NCBI GenBank assembly: GCA_029256565.1
Contig: JAQSXQ010000001.1
Location: forward strand, 1-55,360
Source of the DNA: Mycobacterium sp.
GTDB lineage: Bacteria; Actinomycetota; Actinomycetes; Mycobacteriales; Mycobacteriaceae
Length of the DNA: 55,360 nucleotides
Direction: 5' to 3'
The notes below the pieces were generated by a model. That model was not told where the DNA came from. It saw only the letters and a list, made by a program, of their open reading frames with translations, and ran no database searches. Shown here piece after piece: positions 48,951-55,360 of the stretch (position 1 is the stretch's first letter; each line of letters begins with the position of its first letter). Made by a program: the position numbers and the translations under genes.

Positions 48951-49202
48951 GTGAGCAAGGAATCTGAGCCCGGTGGGCCGCGTGATCCGGGACCTGGGCC
49001 GCGCGGGCTGTACGACAGTGCGCGCCTGGCTCAGCGGCTCGGCGTCTCGCCGGTGTCGTTGCGCACGGCCCGGCACCGCGGGGTCGACTGGCTACCCGAT
49101 CCGGCCGGCGAGCTCAACGGCGGCCCGGTGTGGACCGCGGAATCGCTCGAGGGCATCGAGGACCGTCGCCGGGGCGCGGGGCGGCCGCGTCGGCAGGGGT
49201 GA
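48951..49202 (+). CDS. small HTH-like protein
   Basis: The 83-residue protein starts at GTG 48951. The core YDSARLAQRLGVSPVSLRTA, then RHRGVDWLPDPAGELNGGPV and WTAESLEGIE, fits an excisionase/AlpA-like winged helix with its wing sequence, and the tail is basic (RRRGAGRPRRQG). It lies divergent from the DUF2637 gene with two operators in between, so it may repress both directions. Confidence 0.65.
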   Translation: MSKESEPGGPRDPGPGPRGLYDSARLAQRLGVSPVSLRTARHRGVDWLPDPAGELNGGPVWTAESLEGIEDRRRGAGRPRRQG

Positions 49203-49230
49203 CCAGAGTCAGCTTCCAGCGTGCTCGGGT

Positions 49231-49620
49231 TCAGGAGTCAGACGGGTAGAGCAGGTCACGCGGAACCTTCTGCGGGCAGTAGACCTGCGCAGCGCCAAGG
49301 GCCAGCACCTGAGCGGTGAAGTCATCGGTGTCCAGCGTCTCGGCGACGTGATCGGTCGCCTCAGACAGCGCCAGATCGTCGTCGCTGACCTTGGCGCACA
49401 CGCCATGGCCTGCAGCGAGGAGGTCGTCTCGCGGGAACTCGATGTCTGAGTTCTGGCCTAGAGCCTCGTCCACGAATGCGAGGAAGCGTTCGTCGTCTTC
49501 GCTCGTCCCGCAGCCAGTGACGACCAGCCCGACCACCACCGCCGCGAGCAGCGCTCCTACGCCCTTGGATCGCCGCGTCACCGTACCCGGCGGTACCTGT
49601 CGGGCGACCCGAGCCGTCAC
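49231..49620 (-). CDS. DUF732-like lipoprotein
   Basis: The 129-residue protein has a membrane helix with lipobox (LLAAVVVGLVVTGC) after a 25-residue basic N-terminus, and then a DUF732-type helical domain: RFLAFVDEALGQNSDIEFPR, AAGHGVCAKVSDDDL, QVLALGAAQVYCP. The two Cys of the domain should form a disulfide. GTG 49620 overlaps the stop of the upstream gene; GTG 49580 would give a shorter signal peptide. It is the last gene of the 51852-49231 operon. Confidence 0.75.
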   Translation of the reverse strand: MTARVARQVPPGTVTRRSKGVGALLAAVVVGLVVTGCGTSEDDERFLAFVDEALGQNSDIEFPRDDLLAAGHGVCAKVSDDDLALSEATDHVAETLDTDDFTAQVLALGAAQVYCPQKVPRDLLYPSDS

Positions 49621-50462
49621 GCGATCCACGCATCGAGGGTGCGGCGAGTGATGCCTGCTCGTGCGGCGAGGTCGACCTTCGTGTGCAGCTGGGCGCGGTA
49701 GAGGCCTCGGACGGCGGTGCGCAGCAGCGCGCGCTGGTGTGCCTCGTCGACGTCGGCGGCGCCGCTGGTGGGTGTGCCGTTGGCGGTGAGTTCGGCCAGG
49801 AGCCGGTCGCCGTGGGTGGCGTACCAGGCTGCGGCGAGGACGTCGTCGGCGGGCTCGAGCTCGAGGACGTGTGCGGCGAGGCGGGCGGTGACGGGCACGA
49901 GTCCGGTGCCGCTGGCGTGGGTGAGCCAGGCGGCTACGAGCCGGGCCGGGCGCACGCTCGCCGGCAGCGGGTCGGGCAGGTCCTTGAACGTGCGGCGCAG
50001 GTCGAGGGCACCTTGCATGCGCACGTCCCAGTCCCATGAGCCGATCGCATCGCCCGCGTGGGCCAGGGCGTCGGTCCACGGCTCACGGTCGGCCACGGGC
50101 TGGGCCAGGGCGAGCAGACGCAGGGTGTGCGCGGCGCACTGGCCGGCGGATAGCGTCCGCCGCGCGGCCTTGTACCCGGTGCGCACGCGGACCTGTCCGG
50201 CCTCGGCCGCGGCCCACGCTCCCCCATCGCCGGCAGGCGGCGTCGCGGCGGCGCGCACTCGGTCCAGCAGGTCGAGGATCGGTCCGGCGTGCTCGTCGGG
50301 CAGGGCGTCGACGCGGCGGGTCGTCATGGGTGGGGCACCTCGGGGTTGCAGGCGGTCGTGCGCCGTGCCGGAGGCGGGGGGTGTGGGGGGCGGCAAGTCC
50401 CTCACGGCGGCGCGGCGGGTAGGGGTGAGCCTACGGGTTCGGGGTGCGGTGGCGGTCGTCAT
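49617..50462 (-). CDS. hypothetical plasmid protein with C-terminal HTH
   Basis: The 281-residue reading starts at ATG 50462 behind GAGGAGACC. ATG 50327 is an in-frame alternative of 236 residues behind GAGGTG and skips a Pro/Arg-rich part that looks less protein-like. The body is helical (TLSAGQCAAHTLRLLALAQP, DVRMQGALDLRRTFKDL, ADDVLAAAWYATHGDRLLAE). It ends with a helix-turn-helix (HTKVDLAARAGITRRTLDAW). I recognise no family. Overlap with the lipoprotein gene and same-strand DUF3560 gene upstream indicates an operon. Confidence 0.65.
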   Translation of the reverse strand: MTTATAPRTRRLTPTRRAAVRDLPPPTPPASGTAHDRLQPRGAPPMTTRRVDALPDEHAGPILDLLDRVRAAATPPAGDGGAWAAAEAGQVRVRTGYKAARRTLSAGQCAAHTLRLLALAQPVADREPWTDALAHAGDAIGSWDWDVRMQGALDLRRTFKDLPDPLPASVRPARLVAAWLTHASGTGLVPVTARLAAHVLELEPADDVLAAAWYATHGDRLLAELTANGTPTSGAADVDEAHQRALLRTAVRGLYRAQLHTKVDLAARAGITRRTLDAWIA

Positions 50463-50530
50463 GGCGGGTCTCCTCGTGTCGGTGCGGGCTGGGCCAGGGC
50501 GGGCCGGTCGTGGCCCGCCCTGGCTGCTGG

Positions 50531-51472
50531 TCACGCGGTCTGGGCTGCGCGGTGGTCGGCGACCTCGTGCCACGGGGCGCGGTCGGTCCAGGAGTAGTCG
50601 GTCTCGACGCTGACGGACTTGGCGTTGACGCGGGCGACGCGGCGCCACCAATGGCCGATCTTGACTTCGTCGCCCTTGGCGACGTTGTGCGGCCCGTAGT
50701 CGGTGACGGCGCCGTCCGCGATCTGCTGCGCGCGCACACCCTCCCAGTGCGCAAGGTTGTCGCGGGCCTCGGCGATCGCCGGCTCGAGGCGACGTCGGCG
50801 ACGGGCCTGCTCGCGCTCGGTCGCGGGCCGATAGCCAGTGTCGGGGTCGTAGACAGGCGCGACGAGCTCGCGCTCGTTCTTGCGGATCTGGGCGGCCAGC
50901 CGGTCGATCCGGTTTCCGACGGTCACCGGGCTGTACCGGGCACCGGTCGTCGCCGTGGCGGTCGCCGCGGCATCCTGGGCGGCGTCGGCGTCGCGCTGGG
51001 CCTGGACAGCGGTTCCGAGCGTGGACCAGGCGCGTTCGGTGTCGCGGCGGTGGCGCTTCTCGGAGTGGTGGCCGATCTTGATCGGCTCCCCGCCCTCGGG
51101 CAGCCGCTCGACGGCGGCCTCGTGCCGCGCGTAGGCGGCCGCGGCGGCACTCTTCTTGCGCTCGGCCTTGGCTGCCAGCGCGTCGACGCGGGCGGCCTGG
51201 CGGGCGATCTTGTCGGCCTCGACGACGGCGGCCGGGCGGGCCGTGTCGTCGATCTGGACCTCGACGTCGTGCCCGGCCTCGCGCAGCGCGGCCGCGGTCG
51301 CCTCGATCGTGCGCACCTTGGCGGCGCGGTCGCGCGACTGCGGCACGTACCACGCGCCGAGGTTGCGGCTCCAGCGCCAACGGTGGGCCTTGAGAACGAC
51401 GTTGGTGCCGTCGCCGCGCTCGGTGCCGTCGATGAGGGTTCCTGCCTCGCGGGTGTGGGTGATGGTCAGCAT
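50531..51472 (-). CDS. DUF3560 domain protein
   Basis: The 313-residue protein matches DUF3560: ITHTREAGTLIDGTERGDGT, then WSRNLGAWYVPQSRDRAAKV, a long helix with KAERKKSAAAAAYARHEAAV, and IKIGHHSEKRHRRDTERAWS. The latter also occurs in plasmid proteins that ride with ParB and DUF6573. No catalytic motif is known. ATG 51472 fits the family start. The family is carried mainly by conjugative plasmids of actinobacteria and proteobacteria. Confidence 0.85.
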   Translation of the reverse strand: MLTITHTREAGTLIDGTERGDGTNVVLKAHRWRWSRNLGAWYVPQSRDRAAKVRTIEATAAALREAGHDVEVQIDDTARPAAVVEADKIARQAARVDALAAKAERKKSAAAAAYARHEAAVERLPEGGEPIKIGHHSEKRHRRDTERAWSTLGTAVQAQRDADAAQDAAATATATTGARYSPVTVGNRIDRLAAQIRKNERELVAPVYDPDTGYRPATEREQARRRRRLEPAIAEARDNLAHWEGVRAQQIADGAVTDYGPHNVAKGDEVKIGHWWRRVARVNAKSVSVETDYSWTDRAPWHEVADHRAAQTA

Positions 51473-51552
51473 GGTTCGCTCCTGATCGCGCGTGGGGTCT
51501 GGTGGGCCAGCCGGTGGGCCGGGGGTTTCCCTCTCCGGCCCACCGGGGCACG

Positions 51553-51852
51553 TCACGCGCGCAGAGCGGCCCTCTGCCCGAGCCGGGTGGACCACTGCTC
51601 CGGGCTGACGGGGCGCAGGAACCCGCCGACGACGTCGAAGTTTGTACGGCCCTTCCACGTGCCGCGGGTGGCGTGGTCGCCGCTGGCGAGGATGTTCGTC
51701 GCGGACAGCGTCCGGTGGTCCGCGCGGTCCATGCGGTCGAGCAGGTCGTTCAGGTTCTCGCCCGTGCGCGCGGCGCGCTGCTTGGCGAGCTCGATGCTGC
51801 GGTCGAACGCCTCGCGGGCGAGAGACGGGATGGCGGCGGTGTTCTGAGCCAC
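51553..51852 (-). CDS. hypothetical small plasmid protein
   Basis: The 99-residue protein starts at GTG 51852 after GAAGGAGGG. Its sequence, SLAREAFDRSIELAKQRAAR, then NLNDLLDRMDRADHRTLSAT and a C-terminal FDVVGGFLRPVSPEQWSTRL, shows an N-terminal helical pair and no membrane part. No family is known to me. It is the first gene of an operon running to 49231, controlled by the inverted GTATACAT site upstream. Confidence 0.6.
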   Translation of the reverse strand: MAQNTAAIPSLAREAFDRSIELAKQRAARTGENLNDLLDRMDRADHRTLSATNILASGDHATRGTWKGRTNFDVVGGFLRPVSPEQWSTRLGQRAALRA

Positions 51853-51924
51853 GGGGGCCCTCCTTCGCGTTGGTGTCGGGTGGCCGGTGGTCTCCGGCCG
51901 TTGTGTGCCCTTCCAACAACTCAA

Positions 51925-51953
51925 GTATACATCTCGAGCGCGTAAATGTATAC
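51925..51953 (-). promoter_or_regulatory. inverted GTATACAT operator over a promoter
   Basis: GTATACAT (51925-51932) and ATGTATAC (51946-51953) form a perfect inverted pair, centres 21 bp apart, each half itself near-palindromic. On the minus strand one half supplies TATACT as -10, and the other overlaps the -35 position (TATACA, 17-bp spacing). So binding should shut the 51852-49231 operon. Confidence 0.65.
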
Positions 51954-52004
51954 ATCAGTGGAAAGGCGGGCCGGGCGTGGTTGGCGCCCGGCCCGCTGGT
52001 TGGC

Positions 52005-52337
52005 TCAGTCGAAGAGCTGGCCGGCCTCGTCCTCGGCTGCCTCGTCGGCGGCGTCGATGGGGTCGCGGCCTGCGTCGTAGTCCTCGCGCCAGGGGCGGTC
52101 CGCGATGTCGCGGTGGGTGAGCCAGATTTGGCGCGTGAGCCGGAGGTCGACCAGGGCGAGCCAGAGCGCGAAGTCAGCGTCTCCGTTCGCGTACTCGGTG
52201 ACGTACCGGTCGGGGTAGCCGGTGAGGCGGCGGCGGATGCGCTCCTCGAGGGCGGCGCGCTGCTCGCCCTCGAGCTGGGCAGGGTGGCAGTTGATCGCGG
52301 CCACGCGCTGGCGCATGGTCTGGTGCTCGGTGGTCAT
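52005..52337 (-). CDS. hypothetical plasmid protein
   Basis: The 110-residue acidic protein reads MRQRVAAINCHPAQLEGEQR, RLTGYPDRYVTEYANGDADF, ALWLALVDLRLTRQIWLTHR and ends in an acidic tail AADEAAEDEAGQLFD. It is helical, cytoplasmic and without known family. A conserved position between the DUF6573 and DUF3560 genes is usual for plasmid-type blocks. ATG 52337 follows AAGGGAAC. Confidence 0.65.
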   Translation of the reverse strand: MTTEHQTMRQRVAAINCHPAQLEGEQRAALEERIRRRLTGYPDRYVTEYANGDADFALWLALVDLRLTRQIWLTHRDIADRPWREDYDAGRDPIDAADEAAEDEAGQLFD

Positions 52338-52411
52338 GGGGTTCCCTTCGTGGGCCGGGCTGGTTCTGGTGGTCCGCGGCGGGCCGGTCGTCGGCCCGCC
52401 GCGGGTGTAGG

Positions 52412-52807
52412 TCAGTCCTCGCCGGGGAGGCTGATCGTCACGACCGGCGCGGCGGTGTCACCTGGGCCGACGTGAAGCACCAGGTCGAGGTCCTGGGCCT
52501 CGACCTGGCCCGGGGCGCCCGGGACGCGGGCCACGGTGAACCGGGAGCGGCCCGCGCGAGCCGCGATCGTGGCGAGCCAGAGCACGTCCCACAGTCGCCC
52601 GGTCTCGTCCTGCCCGGCTTCGTGCTCGGGGTTCCACGCGACGGCCTGGGCGTGGGCCGCCTGGGTGAGCGCGACGGGCCAGCAGAACCCTGCTTCCTGG
52701 GCCAGCGGTCCGGCGTCGACGAGCACGCCGTCCGCCAGGGCCTGGGCGCGGGTGTACGTGTGGATAGGTGGGCCGAACACACCTTCGGTGGGGGTTGCGG
52801 TGGTCAT
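52412..52807 (-). CDS. DUF6573-like protein
   Basis: The 131-residue protein fits a plasmid family (DUF6573): GPPIHTYTRAQALADGVLVD, then FCWPVALTQAAHAQAVAWNP, RLWDVLWLATIAARAG and a final beta part LDLVLHVGPGDTAAPVVTIS. Family members have no known activity. Its leader carries 60 bases identical to those before parB, and its upstream spacer holds giant inverted repeat 2. The frame also stays open through that leader. Confidence 0.78.
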   Translation of the reverse strand: MTTATPTEGVFGPPIHTYTRAQALADGVLVDAGPLAQEAGFCWPVALTQAAHAQAVAWNPEHEAGQDETGRLWDVLWLATIAARAGRSRFTVARVPGAPGQVEAQDLDLVLHVGPGDTAAPVVTISLPGED

Positions 52808-52823
52808 GGTGCCCCTTCCTGCC

Positions 52824-52883
52824 AGGTGGTGGGTGGCCGGTGGTCCCGACCGTTTTTCGCCCCCTCCTGGCGTCGTAATCACC
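52824..52883 (-). repeat. 60-bp identical leader, copy 1 (DUF6573 gene)
   Basis: It is identical over 60 bases to 55185-55244 and ends 16 bases before the start codon in both cases. On the coding strand it includes GGAGGGGGCGAAAAACGGTC. Each copy is open and in frame with its downstream gene (ITTPGGGEKRSGPPATHHL). Its left part is also an arm of giant repeat 2. Confidence 0.9.
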
Positions 52884-53059
52884 GCCCGGATAAGCGGCCC
52901 GGAGTGCAACCGACCGGTCCCGGACTGGCGGGGCTCGTCGGCCGAGCTCAGGGAGCGCAGCGACCGCAGTCCGACGAGTTTCGACGGTCCGGGACGCGCA
53001 GCGAGGTCGGTTGCGCGCAGGGGTGCGCGGGCGATGATGGAGAGCCAGGAGGGGGAAAA
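52852..53059. repeat. giant nested inverted repeat 2 with GCGCAGC apex
   Basis: Four perfect arm pairs share a centre near 52958-52960. CCCCCTCCTGGC (52860-52871) pairs with 53043-53054. GCAACCGACC (52906-52915) pairs with 53005-53014. GTCCCGGAC (52917-52925) pairs with 52987-52995. CTCGTCGG (52934-52941) pairs with 52971-52978. The apex is GAGCGCAGCGA (52953-52963), the same as in repeat 1. TTTTT and AAAAA flank the outer arms. Confidence 0.8.
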
Positions 53060-53062
53060 AGA

Positions 53063-53099
53063 CCCGCGCGCAGCGCGGCAACCGCGGCCGCGCAGCGGC
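53063..53099. repeat. two adjacent GCA-triloop hairpins
   Basis: CCGCGC-GCA-GCGCGG (53063-53077) and GGCCGC-GCA-GCGGCC (53085-53099) are both perfect 6-bp stems with GCA loops. They directly follow giant repeat 2. GCGCAGC-type minihairpins are exceptionally stable in single-strand DNA. Confidence 0.8.
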
Positions 53100-53109
53100 C
53101 ACGACTCGG

Positions 53110-53131
53110 GTTCCGGCCACCGGCCGGGAAC
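53110..53131 (-). terminator. hairpin after the 53207 gene
   Basis: GTTCCGGCC and GGCCGGGAAC pair with one bulged G around ACC. It lies about 75 bases beyond the stop of the small gene at 53207 and may end its transcript. Confidence 0.45.
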
Positions 53132-53206
53132 ACCACCCACTCCGGCGAGCTCGACCACCACAGCCAGCCCCACCACTCCCCCTCCGGCCGCCGGCCGGCC
53201 CCGGGC

Positions 53207-53437
53207 TCAGTCGTGCTTGATCACGAGCTCGACGACAACGACGACGACGCGCGCCACTGTGGAAACCACCGCGGCCCACTCGCCGACTGGCCACCGCGCG
53301 AGCCGCGGCCGGCCGGTCGGCCGGTCGGCGTGCTCGGCCGGTGGCCGGTGGGAGCCCGGTTGCTTGGCGGGAGGGGTCTTGCCCGGCCGGTTCGGTGCCG
53401 CCCAGCGTGGGTAGCTACGTCCCGCGTCGTTCGTCAT
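53207..53437 (-). CDS. small Pro-rich, single-helix protein
   Basis: The 76-residue protein begins at ATG 53437 after GAGGGGAA. The first 45 residues are Pro/Arg-rich (SYPRWAAPNRPGKTPPAKQP), followed by a hydrophobic C-terminal helix WAAVVSTVARVVVVVVELVI and KHD. It is possibly a tail-anchored membrane peptide of the plasmid block. No family is known. It lies alone between ParB and repeat 2. Confidence 0.5.
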   Translation of the reverse strand: MTNDAGRSYPRWAAPNRPGKTPPAKQPGSHRPPAEHADRPTGRPRLARWPVGEWAAVVSTVARVVVVVVELVIKHD

Positions 53438-53755
53438 GGTGTTCCCCTCGTCGTCGTGCGGTCCGTCGCGCCGGCGATCTGGCGCGATCACTGATGGAAG
53501 GTGACCGGTCGTGCCTGGCTGTGACGCCCTCCTGCTCACAACCAACGGGCGAACCGGAGGGCCGTGTGACAGTCGGCGTGGTGCGAAGAACGGGCGAGGA
53601 GTGCCGTCGCGACGTCGACGAGCGAAGGCGGGGGTCCGGGGGGCGGCAGCTCCCCGGTGCCCGTGCCGGCCCTCGATGGGCCGGTACGGGCAGCACCACG
53701 CGCAAACGGCACGCGGCCCGCAGGGACTTCCCTGCGGACCGCGCGCTGGGCTGGG
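53438..53755. terminator. spacer with hairpins that end the parB transcript
   Basis: GCGG-C-CCGCAGGGA (53713-53726) pairs with 53729-53742 except for one mismatch, 14 bases after the parB stop; this is a good terminator. A second, bulged hairpin lies at about 53660-53699 (GTGCCGGCCC/GGGCCGGTAC). No gene was found in the rest. Confidence 0.6.
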
Positions 53756-55168
53756 CTACTTCTTCTTGGGTGCCTTCCCTCGGGCGATCTTCTCGACGTC
53801 GCTGAGGGTGTAGCCCCAGGTCTCCAGCGCGCCCAGGTACTCGGACAGGCTGCCCTCGTGCCGCCAGGACTGGACCCCGGTCCCGGTCTCGCACGCGGCC
53901 AGGCAGAGCACGAGCGCGATGTGCTGCGCCCGGCCCGCCGTGGCCTTCGCGGCGGCCTGGGCGATGCCCTGGCTGCGGCCCCGGTACGCGCTCGTGGCGG
54001 GCTTGATCCCGAGCCACTGCGCGGCCAGTTCGTGGTCCTTGTCGGCCCCGTGCCCCAGGGTGTGGGTGCCGGTCGCGATCCGTGCGGCGATGAACGCGGC
54101 CGCTCCGGTGGGGGCGGTCTTGCGCTGGGAGAACTCCGCGAGCCACTTCCGTCGGACGACTTCGGCGGACTTCCATGCCTTGTTGTTCTCGATCACCCGG
54201 CGGCGCTCGGCCTTCTCCGCCTCGCTCATCGACCCCTTGCGCTGGGTGCTCGCGGTGCCGTACCGGTCGCCGTGGCCGTGCTTGCGCCAGTTCGTGCAGA
54301 CGTAGACGACCTCGACCCGCTGCCACTGGGCCGAGATGTAGGCCGCGTGGCCGGGGCATTCGGCGTGCGCGTCCACGGTGAGGGCGGTGCCGTTCGCGTC
54401 GTCGGCGGCGGGCTTGAGGCTGTCCAGGCGCTTGATCTTGGCGTCGTCATAGGCGGGCCGGGGAACCTCGGTCACGCTCTGCTTGGCCAGCGTGCCGCGC
54501 GCCGCAGTGATCTCGCCGGCGCGCTGGCGGTCGTCGCGGGCACGCTGGGTCGCGTGGGCGAAGCCGTTCGGCTCCTCGACGGCGACGGCGGTCAGGCTCT
54601 TGACGGTCTCGGGGTCGTCCTCGAACTCCGTGATCGCGGCCGCGACGTCCAGGGGCAGGTCGTACTTGGCCTGGACGGCAGCACCGAATTTCGACCCGGC
54701 GACCGTGAGCGCGCTGGCCACGACACCCTTGTCCGTGCCGGTGCGCTTGGCGATCTGCGCCGCGCTCAGCCCGATGAGCGACAACTGCTGGAACGCGGCG
54801 GTCCGGTGGCTGTCGCGCATGTCCTTGCGGTGGTCGTTCTCGGCCAGCTGCTCGACGATGCGGCGGGCCTCGTCCTCGGTGCCATCGATGATCTGTACCG
54901 GGATCGTGTCCCGCTGGGCCTCCACGGCGGCGAGTGTGCGGCGCTGCCCCTCGAGGACGACCAGGGTTCCGTCCTCGGCGCGGCGCGCGCGAACGGCCTG
55001 CAGAACGCCGTGCTGCCTGATGGAACCGACGAACGCGGGGGTGAGGTCCGCATCGGCGCGCACGTTGACGCCGACGACGAGCGTTCGGGGGTCGACGTGG
55101 GCGAACTCGACGCTCTCGGGGGCTGGTGCCGACCCGACCTCGATGGACGTTGCTTCGGTGGTGGTCAT
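53756..55168 (-). CDS. parB: ParB/RepB-family partition-type protein
   Basis: The 470-residue protein has the ParB N-terminal nuclease-like domain: FAHVDPRTLVVGVNVRADAD, then FVGSIRQHGVLQAVRARR and VLEGQRRTLAAVEA (the GERR-like motif, here G-Q-R-R). The central HTH is LIGLSAAQIAKRTGTDKGVV. The C-terminal 200 residues hold a Cys/His cluster (DAHAECPGHAAYI, VCTNWRKHGHG) and a helical end. It lacks an adjacent ParA, so it may act in plasmid transfer or regulation more than in segregation. ATG 55168 follows AGGAAGGG; the frame stays open into the 60-bp leader. Confidence 0.85.
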   Translation of the reverse strand: MTTTEATSIEVGSAPAPESVEFAHVDPRTLVVGVNVRADADLTPAFVGSIRQHGVLQAVRARRAEDGTLVVLEGQRRTLAAVEAQRDTIPVQIIDGTEDEARRIVEQLAENDHRKDMRDSHRTAAFQQLSLIGLSAAQIAKRTGTDKGVVASALTVAGSKFGAAVQAKYDLPLDVAAAITEFEDDPETVKSLTAVAVEEPNGFAHATQRARDDRQRAGEITAARGTLAKQSVTEVPRPAYDDAKIKRLDSLKPAADDANGTALTVDAHAECPGHAAYISAQWQRVEVVYVCTNWRKHGHGDRYGTASTQRKGSMSEAEKAERRRVIENNKAWKSAEVVRRKWLAEFSQRKTAPTGAAAFIAARIATGTHTLGHGADKDHELAAQWLGIKPATSAYRGRSQGIAQAAAKATAGRAQHIALVLCLAACETGTGVQSWRHEGSLSEYLGALETWGYTLSDVEKIARGKAPKKK

Positions 55169-55184
55169 GTGACCCTTCCTGCGC

Positions 55185-55244
55185 AGGTGGTGGGTGGCCG
55201 GTGGTCCCGACCGTTTTTCGCCCCCTCCTGGCGTCGTAATCACC
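55185..55244 (-). repeat. 60-bp identical leader, copy 2 (parB)
   Basis: It is an exact copy of 52824-52883, also 16 bases from its start codon. The upstream part differs from the first locus after ATCACC. Confidence 0.9.
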
Positions 55245-55360
55245 ACCCGCGCGGGGCCCCCGGGCCGCAACCCGCGGTCCGGCCCGACGGCGGGGCCGGT
55301 TTGCGCGGACACGCCTTTCGTCCGCGCGGGCCGGTTTCGACGGCGGGCCGGCGCCGAAGG
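55245..55360. other. GC-rich end of the window with hairpin
   Basis: GCGCGGAC (55303-55310) pairs with GTCCGCGC (55320-55327) around a 9-base loop, and GGGGCCGGTTT recurs on either side. It may be part of a third large repeat structure cut off by the window edge. No gene is seen. Confidence 0.4.

Noticed and set aside
55245..55360. telomere of a linear replicon at the window end
   Set aside because: The window edge is arbitrary. Only one hairpin is seen and no terminal protein gene is present. Telomere-like hairpins elsewhere are internal.
1..55360. tRNA gene as integration site
   Set aside because: I looked for TTCRANYC-type T-loops with matching acceptor stems and found none. A tool search would be needed to be certain.

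Overview
The window is 55 kb of high-GC actinobacterial DNA with frequent GTG starts and TGA-coupled overlapping genes. It resembles Micrococcales of the Cellulomonas/Cellulosimicrobium/Isoptericola type; that placement is inferred from codon use, the LATTG sortase signal and the gene families, not from a marker gene. No rRNA, tRNA or CRISPR array was seen. The content is accessory: a mobilisation module, restriction and toxin-antitoxin genes, a partition/transfer block, decayed transposon and relaxase pieces, and a catabolic operon. This suggests a large plasmid or an integrative element in the chromosome.

Left part (0-13 kb): an IS3-type transposase remnant is followed by a minus-strand mobilisation block (MobC, MobP-like relaxase, coiled-coil protein). 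A candidate oriT/operator palindrome lies upstream of it, next to small plus-strand genes (KfrA-like, HTH, lipoprotein). Then come a relic of a second relaxase, a type II restriction-modification pair (gamma-class N6-adenine methyltransferase plus probable XamI-like endonuclease), a DndB-like DGQHR-type protein with its own terminator and TACGT-repeat promoter, and a serine recombinase operon with small HTH, zinc-binding and DUF2188 genes.

Middle (13-36.6 kb): a LuxR-type regulator is divergent from a 2594-residue sortase-anchored surface protein with ten repeats of about 150 residues, three of which were duplicated as a block. Small hypothetical genes, a broken ATP-dependent DNA ligase, a DUF1254/DUF1214 protein and a frameshifted copy of the 12-kb HTH gene follow. 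Next are a GNAT/regulator/membrane trio and a six-gene catabolic operon (MHS transporter, D-aminoacylase-like amidohydrolase, enolase-superfamily dehydratase, SDR, ASRT-family protein, sugar porter). That operon is divergent from a GntR/FadR-type regulator with a matching palindromic operator. VanZ closes this part.

Right part (36.6-55.4 kb): an IF2_N plus double-HTH DNA-binding protein, a DUF1016 nuclease-like protein, a four-repeat protein of unknown family and a large SF1 helicase form a defence-like cluster. Two toxin-antitoxin systems follow (HTH/zeta kinase and VbhA-like/Fic), then a DnaG-like toprim protein, NrdH, a DUF2637 transfer-type membrane protein and a run of plasmid-type genes (DUF3560, DUF6573, ParB). 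Large, imperfect, nested inverted repeats with a GCGCAGC apex sit upstream of nrdH and of the DUF6573 gene, and an identical 60-bp leader stands in front of the DUF6573 gene and parB. These repeats are the least explained structures in the window.
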